This document shows positions 8,281 through 17,481 of a stretch of 64,000 bases of DNA, piece by piece; positions within the stretch are counted from its first letter, which is position 1; each line of letters begins with the position of its first letter. The stretch is from Bacillota bacterium (GTDB taxonomy: Bacteria; Bacillota; Clostridia; Christensenellales; SZUA-584): NCBI GenBank assembly GCA_023415795.1, contig JAEZJG010000004.1, forward strand, positions 1 through 64,000, written 5' to 3'. Below the pieces are notes generated by a model, which worked only from the letters and a program-made list of their open reading frames with translations, searched no databases and was not told the DNA's origin. Position numbers and translations under genes: made by a program.

Positions 8281-9144
8281 GTGGACAAGGAAAAGCTGTT
8301 TGAGCTGCTGGAGCATTCGGAGCGTTTGCCGATGCTGCCCCAAAACATCAGCGGGATTTTTGCGATGCTGCGCGATCCGGCGCAAACCGACATCGATAGT
8401 TTAGCTGATGCCGTCTCGCAGACAGAGCCGCTGTACGAAATGATACTCTCCAATCTGAACTCAGGTTATTACCAGCTCAGCAAGCCGGTCACCTCTATAC
8501 GGGACGCGGTGGCTTATCTTGGCATGCACACGGTGCAAAATCTGCTCATCTATTTCATGTCCCGCCAGCTTTTCCCCGACCATCCGCGTACCGAAAAGTC
8601 CCGCACTTTCGATATGCCCCGCTATTGGCGGCATGTGTTTGGCACCTCGCTGGCTGCCGGCAAGCTGTGTGTGCGGCACCGTCTGGGCGACAAGCATAAG
8701 CTGTTCTCGTATGGGCTGATTCATGATATCGGCATTGCGCTGATCGACGCGTGTCTGCCTGGGCTGCTGGATGATGTGACGGATAAGGTGCTGGGCGGCA
8801 TCCATCAGCTGGCTGCGGAGCGCGCGGTGTTCGGCGGTCTGACACACGCCGAGGTGGGCGCATGGCTGTGCCGCCGATGGGGTCTGCCCGATGATATCAC
8901 CAGCATCGTGCAATACCATCACGCGCCGCTGTTCGCCAAAACCCACGCTCAGGAAGTCCGGCTCATGCACGTCGCCGATGTCATCAGCACGGAATACTAC
9001 GAAAAGCTGCTGGGCGTCAGCCTCAGCCACAGCATCAGCGCCCAGATCATGAGTTCGCTGGGCATCACCGAGGGCGACAGACAGGCGGTTATCGACGCGC
9101 TCCCTAACGAGGTGGAGAACATTCGCAGCTACTTTGTTTTATAG
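8281..9144 (+). CDS. HDOD-domain signalling protein
   Basis: A 287-residue cytoplasmic protein. The HDOD fold starts with LPMLPQNISGI near residue 16 and carries the HD pair in YGLIHDIGIALID (near 150) and later His in QYHHAP. HDOD proteins act in signalling (chemotaxis, stress, cyclic-dinucleotide circuits), usually without proven hydrolase activity. It starts with GTG behind GGAGG. There is no attached GGDEF or EAL domain. The partner is unknown. Confidence 0.85.
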   Translation: MDKEKLFELLEHSERLPMLPQNISGIFAMLRDPAQTDIDSLADAVSQTEPLYEMILSNLNSGYYQLSKPVTSIRDAVAYLGMHTVQNLLIYFMSRQLFPDHPRTEKSRTFDMPRYWRHVFGTSLAAGKLCVRHRLGDKHKLFSYGLIHDIGIALIDACLPGLLDDVTDKVLGGIHQLAAERAVFGGLTHAEVGAWLCRRWGLPDDITSIVQYHHAPLFAKTHAQEVRLMHVADVISTEYYEKLLGVSLSHSISAQIMSSLGITEGDRQAVIDALPNEVENIRSYFVL

Positions 9145-9152
9145 GCTCCCGC

Positions 9153-9851
9153 CTACTTTCCCATCAGCCGCTTCATCCCCCGCACCGCCGCCTCGATCTC
9201 CGTTGCGCCCGGCGCGGCGGTGGTGATATGCCGCTGCACCCACAGGCATGCGGCGTACAACGGCTTCAGCCACCGCTTGTTGGGCAGCTCCAGAAACACC
9301 TCGTATGCCACACACATCACAGGCACCAGCGCCAGCGCATAGGGGCACAGCAGCACCACCGGTATGCACAGCGGCAGCATGATGACCGCCAGATTGGTGC
9401 CGCAGCGCGGATGCGTTCTTTGCGCCGCACACACATTCTCTGCCGTGACGGGCAGGTGCGCCTCATACACATTGATCGCCATATGCTCCGCCGCGTGATA
9501 CCGCCGTACAGCGCCGATACCGCCGCGCCCCTTGCGCCGCAGCAGCAGCACCGCCGCCAATACGACAGCGGCAGCAACCAACAGCATATCCGTTATGCCG
9601 CCGCTCAAGTCCGCGCCCGCGAGGGTCAATGCATCGTTCACGAACAGCACAAGCAGCAGAAGCGCCATGGCAGGCTGAAGAAACAGCGTCAGAGCGCGCA
9701 GCAGCGGTATACGCGCAAGCTTTTTGCGCAGTGTTTGCTGCCAGCGAGGTACGCGCGCAACATCAACGCTGCCGTTTTCGCCCGTTTGTATGCGCCTGTC
9801 CGCATCCGTGAACGTGATGCCTTTATACGAAGCCCTGCCGCCGATGCTCAT
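9153..9851 (-). CDS. DUF1385 membrane protein
   Basis: A 232-residue integral membrane protein of unknown function. The family signature is present: RRYHAAEHMAINVYE followed by RTHPRCGTNLAV, the conserved His/Glu/Cys set that suggests a metal site. Two hydrophobic blocks lie before it (residues 50-105) and two after. The usual N-terminal GGQAVxEGVMM block is diverged here (GGRASYKG). Convergent with the HDOD gene, 8 bases between stops. Confidence 0.85.
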   Translation of the reverse strand: MSIGGRASYKGITFTDADRRIQTGENGSVDVARVPRWQQTLRKKLARIPLLRALTLFLQPAMALLLLVLFVNDALTLAGADLSGGITDMLLVAAAVVLAAVLLLRRKGRGGIGAVRRYHAAEHMAINVYEAHLPVTAENVCAAQRTHPRCGTNLAVIMLPLCIPVVLLCPYALALVPVMCVAYEVFLELPNKRWLKPLYAACLWVQRHITTAAPGATEIEAAVRGMKRLMGK

Positions 9852-10079
9852 GTCCCGCCCCCGTCACAATTGTATTCAGTGGAAATACTATGCCTGCTGT
9901 CTTTGCCTGTCAAGCCGCGATATATGCTTCGATGTTTTTGCCAAAACAGCTAATGCTCTTTGTTATTGCTGCCGATATAATTAATAGCACGGTGTTTCGC
10001 CGTAGTTTCTCACACTTTTCTACGAGTTCATTTATACGTTTAAACCACCCCGGTACGACAATAAAAAGGGAGGATCATC

Positions 10080-11918
10080 ATGTCTGAGCAGCTTATAGTT
10101 ACGCAAGAATCGCAAAAAGAAAGCGCACTGCCGATTGTTAAGAGCAGCATCGAGGGCATCCATGCATACCAAAACAACATCCTTTCTACCTTTGAAGAAA
10201 GAATGGATGCCGTCAGGCAGATTTCTTTGGCAAACGAAGAGATTGCACGGGGCAGCGTGGCGCAGGCCGCGTCCGCAGAGCTTTGCCAAAGCATGTCGGA
10301 CATGCTGCAGGAGCGCTTCGAGCGGATGGACGAGTTTTCGCGCAGCCTTGCCGCCGAAGCCATGCACACCGCCGAAATCGGCAAATCCGGCGAAGCTTCC
10401 ATCAGCGGACTGCTCAGCACCAGCCAGAAATCGCAAGCCTCCTTCGCGGGCATCGTCGACAGAATCGTCAAGCTGGCAGACAGCGTTGCCAATATCAACA
10501 GCATCATCAGCATCATCATCCGCATCGCACGGCAGACAAACCTGCTGTCCATCAACGCCACCATTGAGGCGGCACGTGCCGGAGCGGCGGGCAAAGCGTT
10601 TTCCGTGGTGGCAATGGAGATCAAGAAGCTGGCGACCGATACGCAGAATGCGGGCGAAGACATCACCGGCATCATCAGCAGCATCACCAGCGAGGTTTAT
10701 GCCGTTCAAGAGCTGGCGCAATCCACAAAGGAAGTTTTCGCATTGCAGGAGGAATCCATCGGCAGCTCCAGCAAGGCGCTGACCGATATTCAGAGCGCAC
10801 TGGACAGCCTTATCGCAAAGCAGAACGAGCTACAATCCGTCGTGTCGGGTCTGTTCACGCAGAAGGACGCGCTGTTCAGCTCCATCACCGACATCGCATC
10901 CGTTACCGAAAAATCCGCCGCGATCAGCCAGATCGTCGCTTCTATATCGATGGAGCAGACACATAAAAACGCAATTATACTGGATATGATGAAGCTCCAG
11001 CGCAATGAGCTGGCAGACGTTAAGCAGGCTCTGCGCGATGTCAGCGGCAGCGAGACCGGCAAAGCGCGCAAAACCATCGGCTTCGTTTCTCTGGAGGAAG
11101 AAGAATTCTTCGAGCAGATTGAAGAGGCGGCAGTGGTCGCAGGGCAGCAGCTCAACATGGATGTCGTCTGCAAAAAGCCCAAGCGGTTTAACGTGGACGA
11201 GCAGGTCCGTCTGTTCAACAGCTTTGTGCAGCAGGACGCAGACGGCATTGTGCTGATTCCCAGCGATCAGGCGCGCCTTGCGGGCTCCATCAACGATGCC
11301 GTAGCCAAGGGCATCAAGGTGGTGTGCGTGGATACCGACGTACCCAAAAGCCGCCGCAACGTCTACATCACGTCGGACAGCTACGACGGCGGCAAGCTGG
11401 CGGGCGAGGCGGCCATCCGCCATCTCAAGGGTCATGGAAAAATAGCGGCGTTCATCTGCATGGCTGGCATCTCTGTGCTGCAAGAGCGGTTCAAGGGCTT
11501 CGAGGCAGCCATCGCCAAATGCCCGGAAATACAGATCGTGAAGAAAGTCGAGCAGCAGGATTCCGACATGAACAAAGCCAGAGCAGCCATTGACGATATG
11601 CTGCGCACTCTCGATTTCGACCTTTTGTATCTGGTGAACAGCGAGGTGGGCGAGCTGGCAGTGGACATCTGGAGGCAGCGCGGCATCGACAAAAAGCTTG
11701 TGGTGCTGACCACCAGCAATAAGGTGAAAGCGGCAATTCCCGAGGGCATTGTCTCCAGCCAGATTGTGCAGCGCAACACATCGTGGGGCGAGCTGGCTGT
11801 GCTGATGCTCAGCCGCATGCTTCAGGGCGAGCAAGTCCAAAGCTATGAGAACACGGGCATGTATGAGATTAACGGCACCAATTACGCCACCTACGAGATG
11901 TTTACCAAGAGAGATTAA
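10080..11918 (+). CDS. Soluble chemoreceptor signalling domain fused to a sugar-binding-protein domain
   Basis: A 612-residue protein with no signal peptide and no membrane segment. Residues about 1-325 are coiled coil with a methyl-accepting chemotaxis hairpin tip (IARQTNLLSINATIEAARAG followed by FSVVAMEIKKLA). Residues about 335-610 match the type 1 periplasmic binding protein/LacI fold (TIGFVSLEEEEFF; DGIVLIPSD; VVCVDTDVP; SYDGGKLAGEAA). The order is reversed compared with normal receptors and both halves should be cytoplasmic, so it may sense an internal sugar or metabolite. A GGGAGGA ribosome site precedes the ATG. No che genes are nearby. Confidence 0.85.
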   Translation: MSEQLIVTQESQKESALPIVKSSIEGIHAYQNNILSTFEERMDAVRQISLANEEIARGSVAQAASAELCQSMSDMLQERFERMDEFSRSLAAEAMHTAEIGKSGEASISGLLSTSQKSQASFAGIVDRIVKLADSVANINSIISIIIRIARQTNLLSINATIEAARAGAAGKAFSVVAMEIKKLATDTQNAGEDITGIISSITSEVYAVQELAQSTKEVFALQEESIGSSSKALTDIQSALDSLIAKQNELQSVVSGLFTQKDALFSSITDIASVTEKSAAISQIVASISMEQTHKNAIILDMMKLQRNELADVKQALRDVSGSETGKARKTIGFVSLEEEEFFEQIEEAAVVAGQQLNMDVVCKKPKRFNVDEQVRLFNSFVQQDADGIVLIPSDQARLAGSINDAVAKGIKVVCVDTDVPKSRRNVYITSDSYDGGKLAGEAAIRHLKGHGKIAAFICMAGISVLQERFKGFEAAIAKCPEIQIVKKVEQQDSDMNKARAAIDDMLRTLDFDLLYLVNSEVGELAVDIWRQRGIDKKLVVLTTSNKVKAAIPEGIVSSQIVQRNTSWGELAVLMLSRMLQGEQVQSYENTGMYEINGTNYATYEMFTKRD

Positions 11919-11935
11919 GTGCTGAGAGCAGGCTC

Positions 11936-12093
11936 TCAGCTTGTCGAAAAACCTACGTTTTTCCGCCAGTTTTCTGGTTTTATACAGTTCCTCGTTCCTC
12001 AAAACTGCATAAAACCACAAGGTGTGGGCTGCGCGGGTACGGGGTCCCCGAAAAGCAAAGCTTTTTGGGGTGAAGCATAGCCCGTCTTGCCCA
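11936..12093 (-). repeat. 160-bp dispersed repeat, copy B1
   Basis: Reverse complement matches 62387-62546 at most positions, including GTGGGCAAGACGGGCTATGC and the GAGGAACTGTA block. It contains nested inverted repeats (CCCCAAAAAGC...GCTTTTCGGGG). Peptides such as EELYKTxKLAE read from it are repeat artefacts. Confidence 0.85.
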
Positions 12094-12116
12094 CAAAATT
12101 ATATATTCGACTTTCT

Positions 12117-12140
12117 AAGAGCCTTCGTGTAAAGGCTCTT
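12117..12140 (+). terminator. Bidirectional terminator hairpin
   Basis: AAGAGCCTT-N6-AAGGCTCTT followed by ATTTATT, between the convergent chemoreceptor-fusion and hydrolase genes. Confidence 0.75.
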
Positions 12141-12142
12141 AT

Positions 12143-13252
12143 TTATTGCTGCTTTAAATACGCATTCAGGAACTCCACATACGCCGCATTGATATCCGCC
12201 TCGTACCCGTCTGCATCAAGGATAAGGCGCTGTCCGAACAGCAGGCACAGCGGCGGCAGCTCGTAAACAAGATCGGTCAGCGTCATGTGCCCCGCCCCTT
12301 GCATATAGATGTCCTGCGTACCCGCACAGTCGTCGTGCCGCACCGCATTGTTCTGCGCGTACTGCGGCGCGGTGTCCAGTATGTTCCATGATGCGTCGGT
12401 ATATACGCTCAGCAGCGGCACGGGATACGGCGTGTCGTCCCACACAAAATCACCCTCGGCGGTCACGCCCTCAACATCGCCCATGAACGGTGCCTCCAGC
12501 GCGATGACGGCGGAAACATCGCTCCGCTCGCGCCCCAAAGCCAGCGCCGCCGCACCGCCCATGGAATGCCCCATCAGCCCGATGCGCGATGTATCAACCA
12601 ACCGATACACGCCGCCCTCTCCCCCTTGTGTGCGCGATACCACCGTATCCAGCACAAAGCCGATATCCGCTGTGCGCACCGTCATCCAACTGTCGAACAG
12701 CGCCGCCAGCTCCGCGCGCTGCTCCGGTGTATCGTCGCTTGCGCGCAGCACCTGCTGTTGAAAGCCGCTGTCCAAGCCCGCCCTTTCGCCGTCCGGTCCG
12801 GTGGTGCCAAGGCTCTGGTAAGTATGCTCGATGGCGCACACCACATATCCGTGGCTCGCCAGCTCGCGGTATTGCACCACGTTGCTCTCCCGTGTGCCGA
12901 ACGACCCGTGCGAAAACACGATCAGCGGACAAACCTTCTCACCCGCCGTGTCATCCTGCGGATACCAGAAAGACACGTTCAGCCACCGCGCAGAGCCGTC
13001 ATCCTCGTACGATTCCACTCGGCTCTCGTCGATGTACACCTCATCCGCACGCGCCACGGCATATGCGCCGGTCACCTCAGGATAGCTCCACGCCGGAAAG
13101 CACCAGAAATAGCCCAGCGCCAGCACACCTGCCACGCCGCCCAGCACACACAGTCGCTTGACGCGTTTTTGCCGCCACCCTTTAAAGCACAGGCTGAACA
13201 CCGCAAACGCCAGCAGCAGCGCAATGGCAATAATGAATATCAGATTCCTCAT
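12143..13252 (-). CDS. Membrane-anchored alpha/beta hydrolase, PAF-acetylhydrolase-like
   Basis: A 369-residue predicted esterase or lipase. Two N-terminal hydrophobic segments (residues 4-25 and 38-55) anchor it, leaving the catalytic domain outside or in the membrane. The oxyanion region is IVFSHGSFGTR, the nucleophile elbow is GHSMGGAAAL, and the final His lies in GAGHMTLTD. The layout resembles platelet-activating-factor acetylhydrolase relatives. Substrate is unknown. It is alone, convergent with the receptor fusion. Confidence 0.85.
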   Translation of the reverse strand: MRNLIFIIAIALLLAFAVFSLCFKGWRQKRVKRLCVLGGVAGVLALGYFWCFPAWSYPEVTGAYAVARADEVYIDESRVESYEDDGSARWLNVSFWYPQDDTAGEKVCPLIVFSHGSFGTRESNVVQYRELASHGYVVCAIEHTYQSLGTTGPDGERAGLDSGFQQQVLRASDDTPEQRAELAALFDSWMTVRTADIGFVLDTVVSRTQGGEGGVYRLVDTSRIGLMGHSMGGAAALALGRERSDVSAVIALEAPFMGDVEGVTAEGDFVWDDTPYPVPLLSVYTDASWNILDTAPQYAQNNAVRHDDCAGTQDIYMQGAGHMTLTDLVYELPPLCLLFGQRLILDADGYEADINAAYVEFLNAYLKQQ

Positions 13253-13573
13253 AATACCCCCGTGTGGTTATCGCAAGAATGAAACATTTAGGCTGATTTG
13301 ATGATATATGAGCAGCCTGCGTTTATCAAGCCAGAGCCTTTAATTATTTGCTTAATGCGTGTTAAGCCTGTTTGGTACTGTCCGACGCTATATCGGTAAA
13401 ATATTCCTATTGCCCCCTCCTCCGCTTTATTTACAATTATCGCGTATCATGGTAATATAAGCTCACTGTTAATTTTGGCTCCAAATACAATATAGCACAG
13501 GAACGTGCGCGCACGGCTGTGTGTCGCGCCGTACATGTCTGTGCGCCATCATCATACTCAGGAGGCCTCTCCC
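13253..13573. other. Intergenic stretch, divergent promoters
   Basis: About 320 bases between divergent genes. AGGAGG at 13560-13565 belongs to the kinase gene. No RNA structure or operator that I can defend was seen. Confidence 0.5.
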
Positions 13574-14959
13574 ATGTCGCTCCGCACCAGTCAAACGAAG
13601 AAGCATTCCAGCGTCCGTACCAGTTCCTTTATGGAAGCCAGCTGGTTGTCCGGCGCATACTTTGTGGTGGGCAGCTTATGGATTTTCTTCAGCGATGCGT
13701 TTTTGCAGCTTGCCAGATCTCCGGAGGACATGGTGACAATATCCAACATCAAGGGCTGGGCTTATGTGGTTGTTACCGCCGTACTCCTGTGGATAGCCGT
13801 ATACAGGCGCACCCGCAAGCGCAATGCAAGCGAAGCAACGCTGGCGGAAAGCGAGGCGCGCTTTAAGCTGCTGGTAGACAGCGCGCCGGATGCCGTTATG
13901 CTGCACACCAACAACCACTTTACCTACGTCAACACACAGGCTCTCAAGCTGCTGCGCATCAGCAAGCCGGAAGACATTATCGGCAAGGAGTCCATATCCA
14001 TCGTGCCTCTCGACCGGCACGCGCATGTTTACGAGAAGCTGCGCCATATTACGGATCATCCTGATAGATTCGAGCCGTGGGAAGATATCATCCAGCGCAG
14101 CGATGGCGAGCTGGCAGATGTCGAGATGGTTGCCGTGCCCTTCCACTCCAGCAGCAAGAACAGCATACTCGTCTATATGCGGGACATCACCGACCGCAAG
14201 CAGGCAGAGCGCGAGCGCGTTCAGCTGGAGCTGCAGGTGCGCCAGAAGCATCGGCTGGAATCCATCGGCACACTGGCGGGCGGCATCGCTCATGAGATTA
14301 ACAATCCTATCACGGGCATAATAAACTATGCGCAGCTCATTGCCGATTCGCCTTTTGCCGACGAGCAGCTGCGCGAATACAGCCGCGAGATCATGCACGA
14401 GGGGCTTCGGGTGGCAGGAACAGTGAAGACGCTGCTCAGCTTCTCTCAGTACGACAAAAAGCTGTTCTACCCCGTACCGGTTTCCTCCATCGTGGGCGAT
14501 ACCATATCGCTGCTTGACGCAGTGCTGCGGCACGATCAAATTGCCCTTACGGTCAGAGTCGAGGAGGGGCTGCCGTATATCCGGTGCAGCGGTCATCAGC
14601 TCAGGCAGGTGCTGATGAACCTGCTGACCAACGCGCGCGATGCCTTAAACGCCCGCTACAACGGTTATCATGCCAACAAGCAGCTGATTCTTACTGTGGA
14701 TTCCGCGGAGCGAAAAAAGCAGCCGTGGGTGCGCTTCACGGTGGAAGACCATGGCGAGGGCATCGATCAGGAAACGCTGAACAAGGCCTTCGACCCCTTC
14801 TTCACCACCTCTACCCGCAGCGAGCACGCAGGGCTGGGTCTGTCCATCAGCCTCAGCATCATCAAAGAGCATCGGGGCGATATCTGGTTTGAGTCGCAAC
14901 CGGGCGAATATACCCGCGCCATCGTGGAGCTGCCGGCAGACAACAGCGAAGCAGTTTAG
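13574..14959 (+). CDS. PAS-domain sensor histidine kinase
   Basis: A 461-residue sensor kinase. Two hydrophobic segments lie near residues 25-45 and 60-77, then a PAS domain (about 95-215). The dimerisation/phosphoacceptor helix has AGGIAHEINNPITGI (His near 243), and the ATPase has N box LMNLLTNARDAL, VEDHGEGI, FDPFFTTS and GLGLSIS. The nearly absent extracellular loop suggests an internal or membrane signal. ATG 13574 is chosen over the upstream frame because AGGAGG lies 8 bases before it. No response regulator is adjacent, so it is an orphan in this window. Confidence 0.93.
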   Translation: MSLRTSQTKKHSSVRTSSFMEASWLSGAYFVVGSLWIFFSDAFLQLARSPEDMVTISNIKGWAYVVVTAVLLWIAVYRRTRKRNASEATLAESEARFKLLVDSAPDAVMLHTNNHFTYVNTQALKLLRISKPEDIIGKESISIVPLDRHAHVYEKLRHITDHPDRFEPWEDIIQRSDGELADVEMVAVPFHSSSKNSILVYMRDITDRKQAERERVQLELQVRQKHRLESIGTLAGGIAHEINNPITGIINYAQLIADSPFADEQLREYSREIMHEGLRVAGTVKTLLSFSQYDKKLFYPVPVSSIVGDTISLLDAVLRHDQIALTVRVEEGLPYIRCSGHQLRQVLMNLLTNARDALNARYNGYHANKQLILTVDSAERKKQPWVRFTVEDHGEGIDQETLNKAFDPFFTTSTRSEHAGLGLSISLSIIKEHRGDIWFESQPGEYTRAIVELPADNSEAV

Positions 14960-14993
14960 GCGCACCAAAACAACAATTTAAGGAGAGACAGCA

Positions 14994-15782
14994 ATGAGCG
15001 TACAACGGCTTGACATCTGGAACAACTGGCATCGGGATATGTCTTTGGCATTGGGAGACGGCAACCCCGTTGTGGACGGATACATCTCGATCACCGCTGC
15101 CCCGCAGGAGTCTTGCGGCTGCGGCGGGCACGACCACGGCGACGGCTGCGGCGGCTGCGGCGGACACGACCACGACGACGGCTGCGGCTGCGGTGGTCAC
15201 GATCACGGCGATGGCTGCGGCGGCTGCGGTGGTCACGACCACGACCACGGCGACAGCTGCGGCTGCGGCGATGATGAAGACGGTTCCGTGCTGCGCGACG
15301 CCCTGATCAACATGCTGTACTTTGCCGCGTTTCGTGCAAGCTGCGGCGTGCATGTGTCCGGGCTCGGTGACGATTTTTCGCTAAGCGCACAGGAGCTGAG
15401 CACGATCAGCAGCGAGATCGACTTTCTCAGCTTCGTTTTCGGCTACAAGACCGGGCAGCTGGGCGCCGAGCAGTTCGCAAAGGAGATAAGCGGGCAAACC
15501 GTTTACTATTCCACACTGGCGGGAGAAAACGACGCGGGCGAGCCCTCGCTCTTTGCCTGCACCTCGGGCGGCGATACCGACTTCTACCCCGTCTTTCTCA
15601 CCGAGGCGCATCTGCGCGACTTCTTCGAAGCCTGCCGCCGGCCGGCATACACGGTGATGCAGGGCACGTTTGCGGAGTTCCTCGCCATGCTGGGCTCAGA
15701 CGAGACGCTGCAAAAGCTGGGCACGGTGATCGAGCCTTTTCAGAGCTGTGCCGTGGGCTTGCCGCCGGGCACCAGGGTGTGA
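14994..15782 (+). CDS. Protein with Cys/His/Asp/Gly metal-binding-like repeat
   Basis: A 262-residue cytoplasmic protein of unknown function. Residues about 41-93 are a low-complexity block made of alternating CGCGGHDHGD and CGGCGGHDHD units, with about 14 Cys and 9 His. It should bind several metal ions (zinc, nickel or copper are possible). The flanking sequence is ordinary; the C-terminal third (FYPVFLTEAHLRDFF...) recalls SseB-type domains, weakly. It follows the kinase gene by 34 bases on the same strand, so co-expression is likely. Confidence 0.75.
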   Translation: MSVQRLDIWNNWHRDMSLALGDGNPVVDGYISITAAPQESCGCGGHDHGDGCGGCGGHDHDDGCGCGGHDHGDGCGGCGGHDHDHGDSCGCGDDEDGSVLRDALINMLYFAAFRASCGVHVSGLGDDFSLSAQELSTISSEIDFLSFVFGYKTGQLGAEQFAKEISGQTVYYSTLAGENDAGEPSLFACTSGGDTDFYPVFLTEAHLRDFFEACRRPAYTVMQGTFAEFLAMLGSDETLQKLGTVIEPFQSCAVGLPPGTRV

Positions 15783-15846
15783 GGTTTAACTATTAGAACT
15801 TATCGATTAATTCTGAAAATTGTCAACTATTTTTGATTGTTTATGA

Positions 15847-15852
15847 TATAAT
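15847..15852 (+). promoter_or_regulatory. -10 box of the AT-rich dGTPase unit
   Basis: TATAAT in AT-rich DNA, 50 bases upstream of the small reading frame at 15903. The -35 is not clear. Confidence 0.4.
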
Positions 15853-15902
15853 ACTAGTAGGAAATACTGATCATAGATTTAAAAATCAGGAGGATAGTTT
15901 AT

Positions 15903-16085
15903 ATGGCGAATAGGTCTACTAAATCTACTTTTAAAGATAAGCCATCCGATAGTAAAATTATGCGTACCGATTATTATTCCAAGCACTCTATAATTGTTTC
16001 GCACATAGGACCACGTAACTCTTTTAATGGTTCTTGCACTCCTCCGTCTGCATTGGATGGTAGAAAAAATGCCGCCAGTAAATGA
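15903..16085 (+). CDS. Small reading frame overlapping the dGTPase start
   Basis: Sixty residues, Ser/Lys/Thr-rich, with AGGAGG 7 bases before its ATG, which is the only strong ribosome site in this unit. It overlaps the dGTPase start by 17 bases. At the overlap is a run of six A; removing one A would fuse this frame to the dGTPase as an N-terminal extension. It may be a separate leader peptide, a translational-coupling frame, or the true N-terminus. I do not recognise it. Confidence 0.5.
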   Translation: MANRSTKSTFKDKPSDSKIMRTDYYSKHSIIVSHIGPRNSFNGSCTPPSALDGRKNAASK

Positions 16086-17481
16086 TACCTTTAGATTTAT
16101 GCCTTTATACAAGGCATATGATCAAGAAAAACTGAAAGACAGACCTGATTACCGGATTGATTACGCTAGAGTTCTTCATTCTCCGTCCTTCCGGCGTCTA
16201 GAGCATAAAACTCAACTTTTCCCTGGCTATGAAAGTGATTTTTTTCGTAACCGTCTAACTCATTCGTTAGAAGTTGCTCAAATAGCAAAGTCTATTGGTA
16301 TCAAAATTTCTAAGGATTATACTAAAATCCCAATTAATCCTGACGTTTGTGAAATTGCAGGAATGATTCATGATTTGGGACACCCACCCTTTGGTCATAA
16401 CGGCGAGTACGCTCTTGATGAATGTATGAAATCTGCCGGAGGGTTCGAAGGGAATGCACAAACGCTAAGGATAATTACACGTATTGAGAAAAAAGAAGAA
16501 TCGGTTCCTCATATAAACACTGATGGTAGTGATAATAGGGTAGGCTTAAATCTCACCGCTCGAGTGATTGCAGCTGCTATTAAATATGACAACATGATTC
16601 CACTTCGTCGCTCACCAAAGGATAAACTTCAAAAGGGCTATTATCGATCAGAAAGCGAACTTGTCAAAATTGTTAAGCAACAGGTTACAGGAATACGTTC
16701 AACCGAACTTCCTGATATAAAATTTAAAACTATTGAATGTTCGATAATGGATCTTGCTGATGATATAGCCTATTCAACTTATGATATGGAAGATGCATTC
16801 AAAGCAGGATTTTTAACTCCCTATGAAATAATGTCTGCAGATAGAGATATTTTCGAACGCATTGTCGATAAGTTAAGTGATAGTGGCTTAAAGATTAATG
16901 TCGACGAATGTAGATCTTATTTATTTGGTTTCTTTTCAGAAATATGGGAAGACAGCATTAATGATATGCGCAACCTAGACAAAGATGATCCGTATTTTGA
17001 CCAAAAAGCTTTAAGTATTTTATTAAGTTCGTATAGATATTCAAAAGCTTTTGCATCTGATGGTTATTTGAGAACCAGATTTTCATCGAACACGATAGAA
17101 CGTTTATTATCTGGTATTACTGTACAATATAATTCAACTTATCCAGTCTTGTCTCAAGTTGATTTTGATGAAGAAACAAAGATAATAGTTAACATACTTA
17201 AACACTTCACGTATGTTTCGCAAATTGAAAGTTCCAGACTAAAAGTAGCAGAAAACAGAGGAAAAGACATTGTTTCTGGTATTTTCGAGAAATTATGCAG
17301 TCCAAATGGTGAAAGGCTTCTCCCTGAAGATTTTCAAAGTATATATTTCAAGTTAAAGCATATCGAAGATCAAAAACGTCTTGTATGTGATTTTATAGCT
17401 GGAATGACCGATCGTTATGCAATTGAGTTCTATGGCCGCCTTTACTCCGAAAATCCTCAGTCAATTTTCAAGCCCCTTTAG
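16069..17481 (+). CDS. dgt: dGTPase-like HD-domain triphosphohydrolase
   Basis: About 470 residues. It is expected to hydrolyse dGTP (or other dNTPs) to nucleoside and triphosphate. The signature SPSFRRLEHKTQLFP is followed by RLTHSLEVAQ, the HD pair in MIHDLGHPPFGHNGE, and DLADDIAYSTYDMED, so all metal-binding His/Asp are present. The ATG at 16069 has only a weak ribosome site; 16027 in the same frame is an alternative. Codon use is AT-rich, unlike its neighbours, a sign of transfer. Some dGTPases act against phage by depleting nucleotides; no other defence gene is adjacent, so a defence role is only a possibility. Confidence 0.88.
   Translation: MPPVNDTFRFMPLYKAYDQEKLKDRPDYRIDYARVLHSPSFRRLEHKTQLFPGYESDFFRNRLTHSLEVAQIAKSIGIKISKDYTKIPINPDVCEIAGMIHDLGHPPFGHNGEYALDECMKSAGGFEGNAQTLRIITRIEKKEESVPHINTDGSDNRVGLNLTARVIAAAIKYDNMIPLRRSPKDKLQKGYYRSESELVKIVKQQVTGIRSTELPDIKFKTIECSIMDLADDIAYSTYDMEDAFKAGFLTPYEIMSADRDIFERIVDKLSDSGLKINVDECRSYLFGFFSEIWEDSINDMRNLDKDDPYFDQKALSILLSSYRYSKAFASDGYLRTRFSSNTIERLLSGITVQYNSTYPVLSQVDFDEETKIIVNILKHFTYVSQIESSRLKVAENRGKDIVSGIFEKLCSPNGERLLPEDFQSIYFKLKHIEDQKRLVCDFIAGMTDRYAIEFYGRLYSENPQSIFKPL

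Noticed and set aside
15118..15272. Regular short repeats that could be taken for a CRISPR array
   Set aside because: They are in-frame codon repeats of a Cys/His-rich protein, with no unique spacers.
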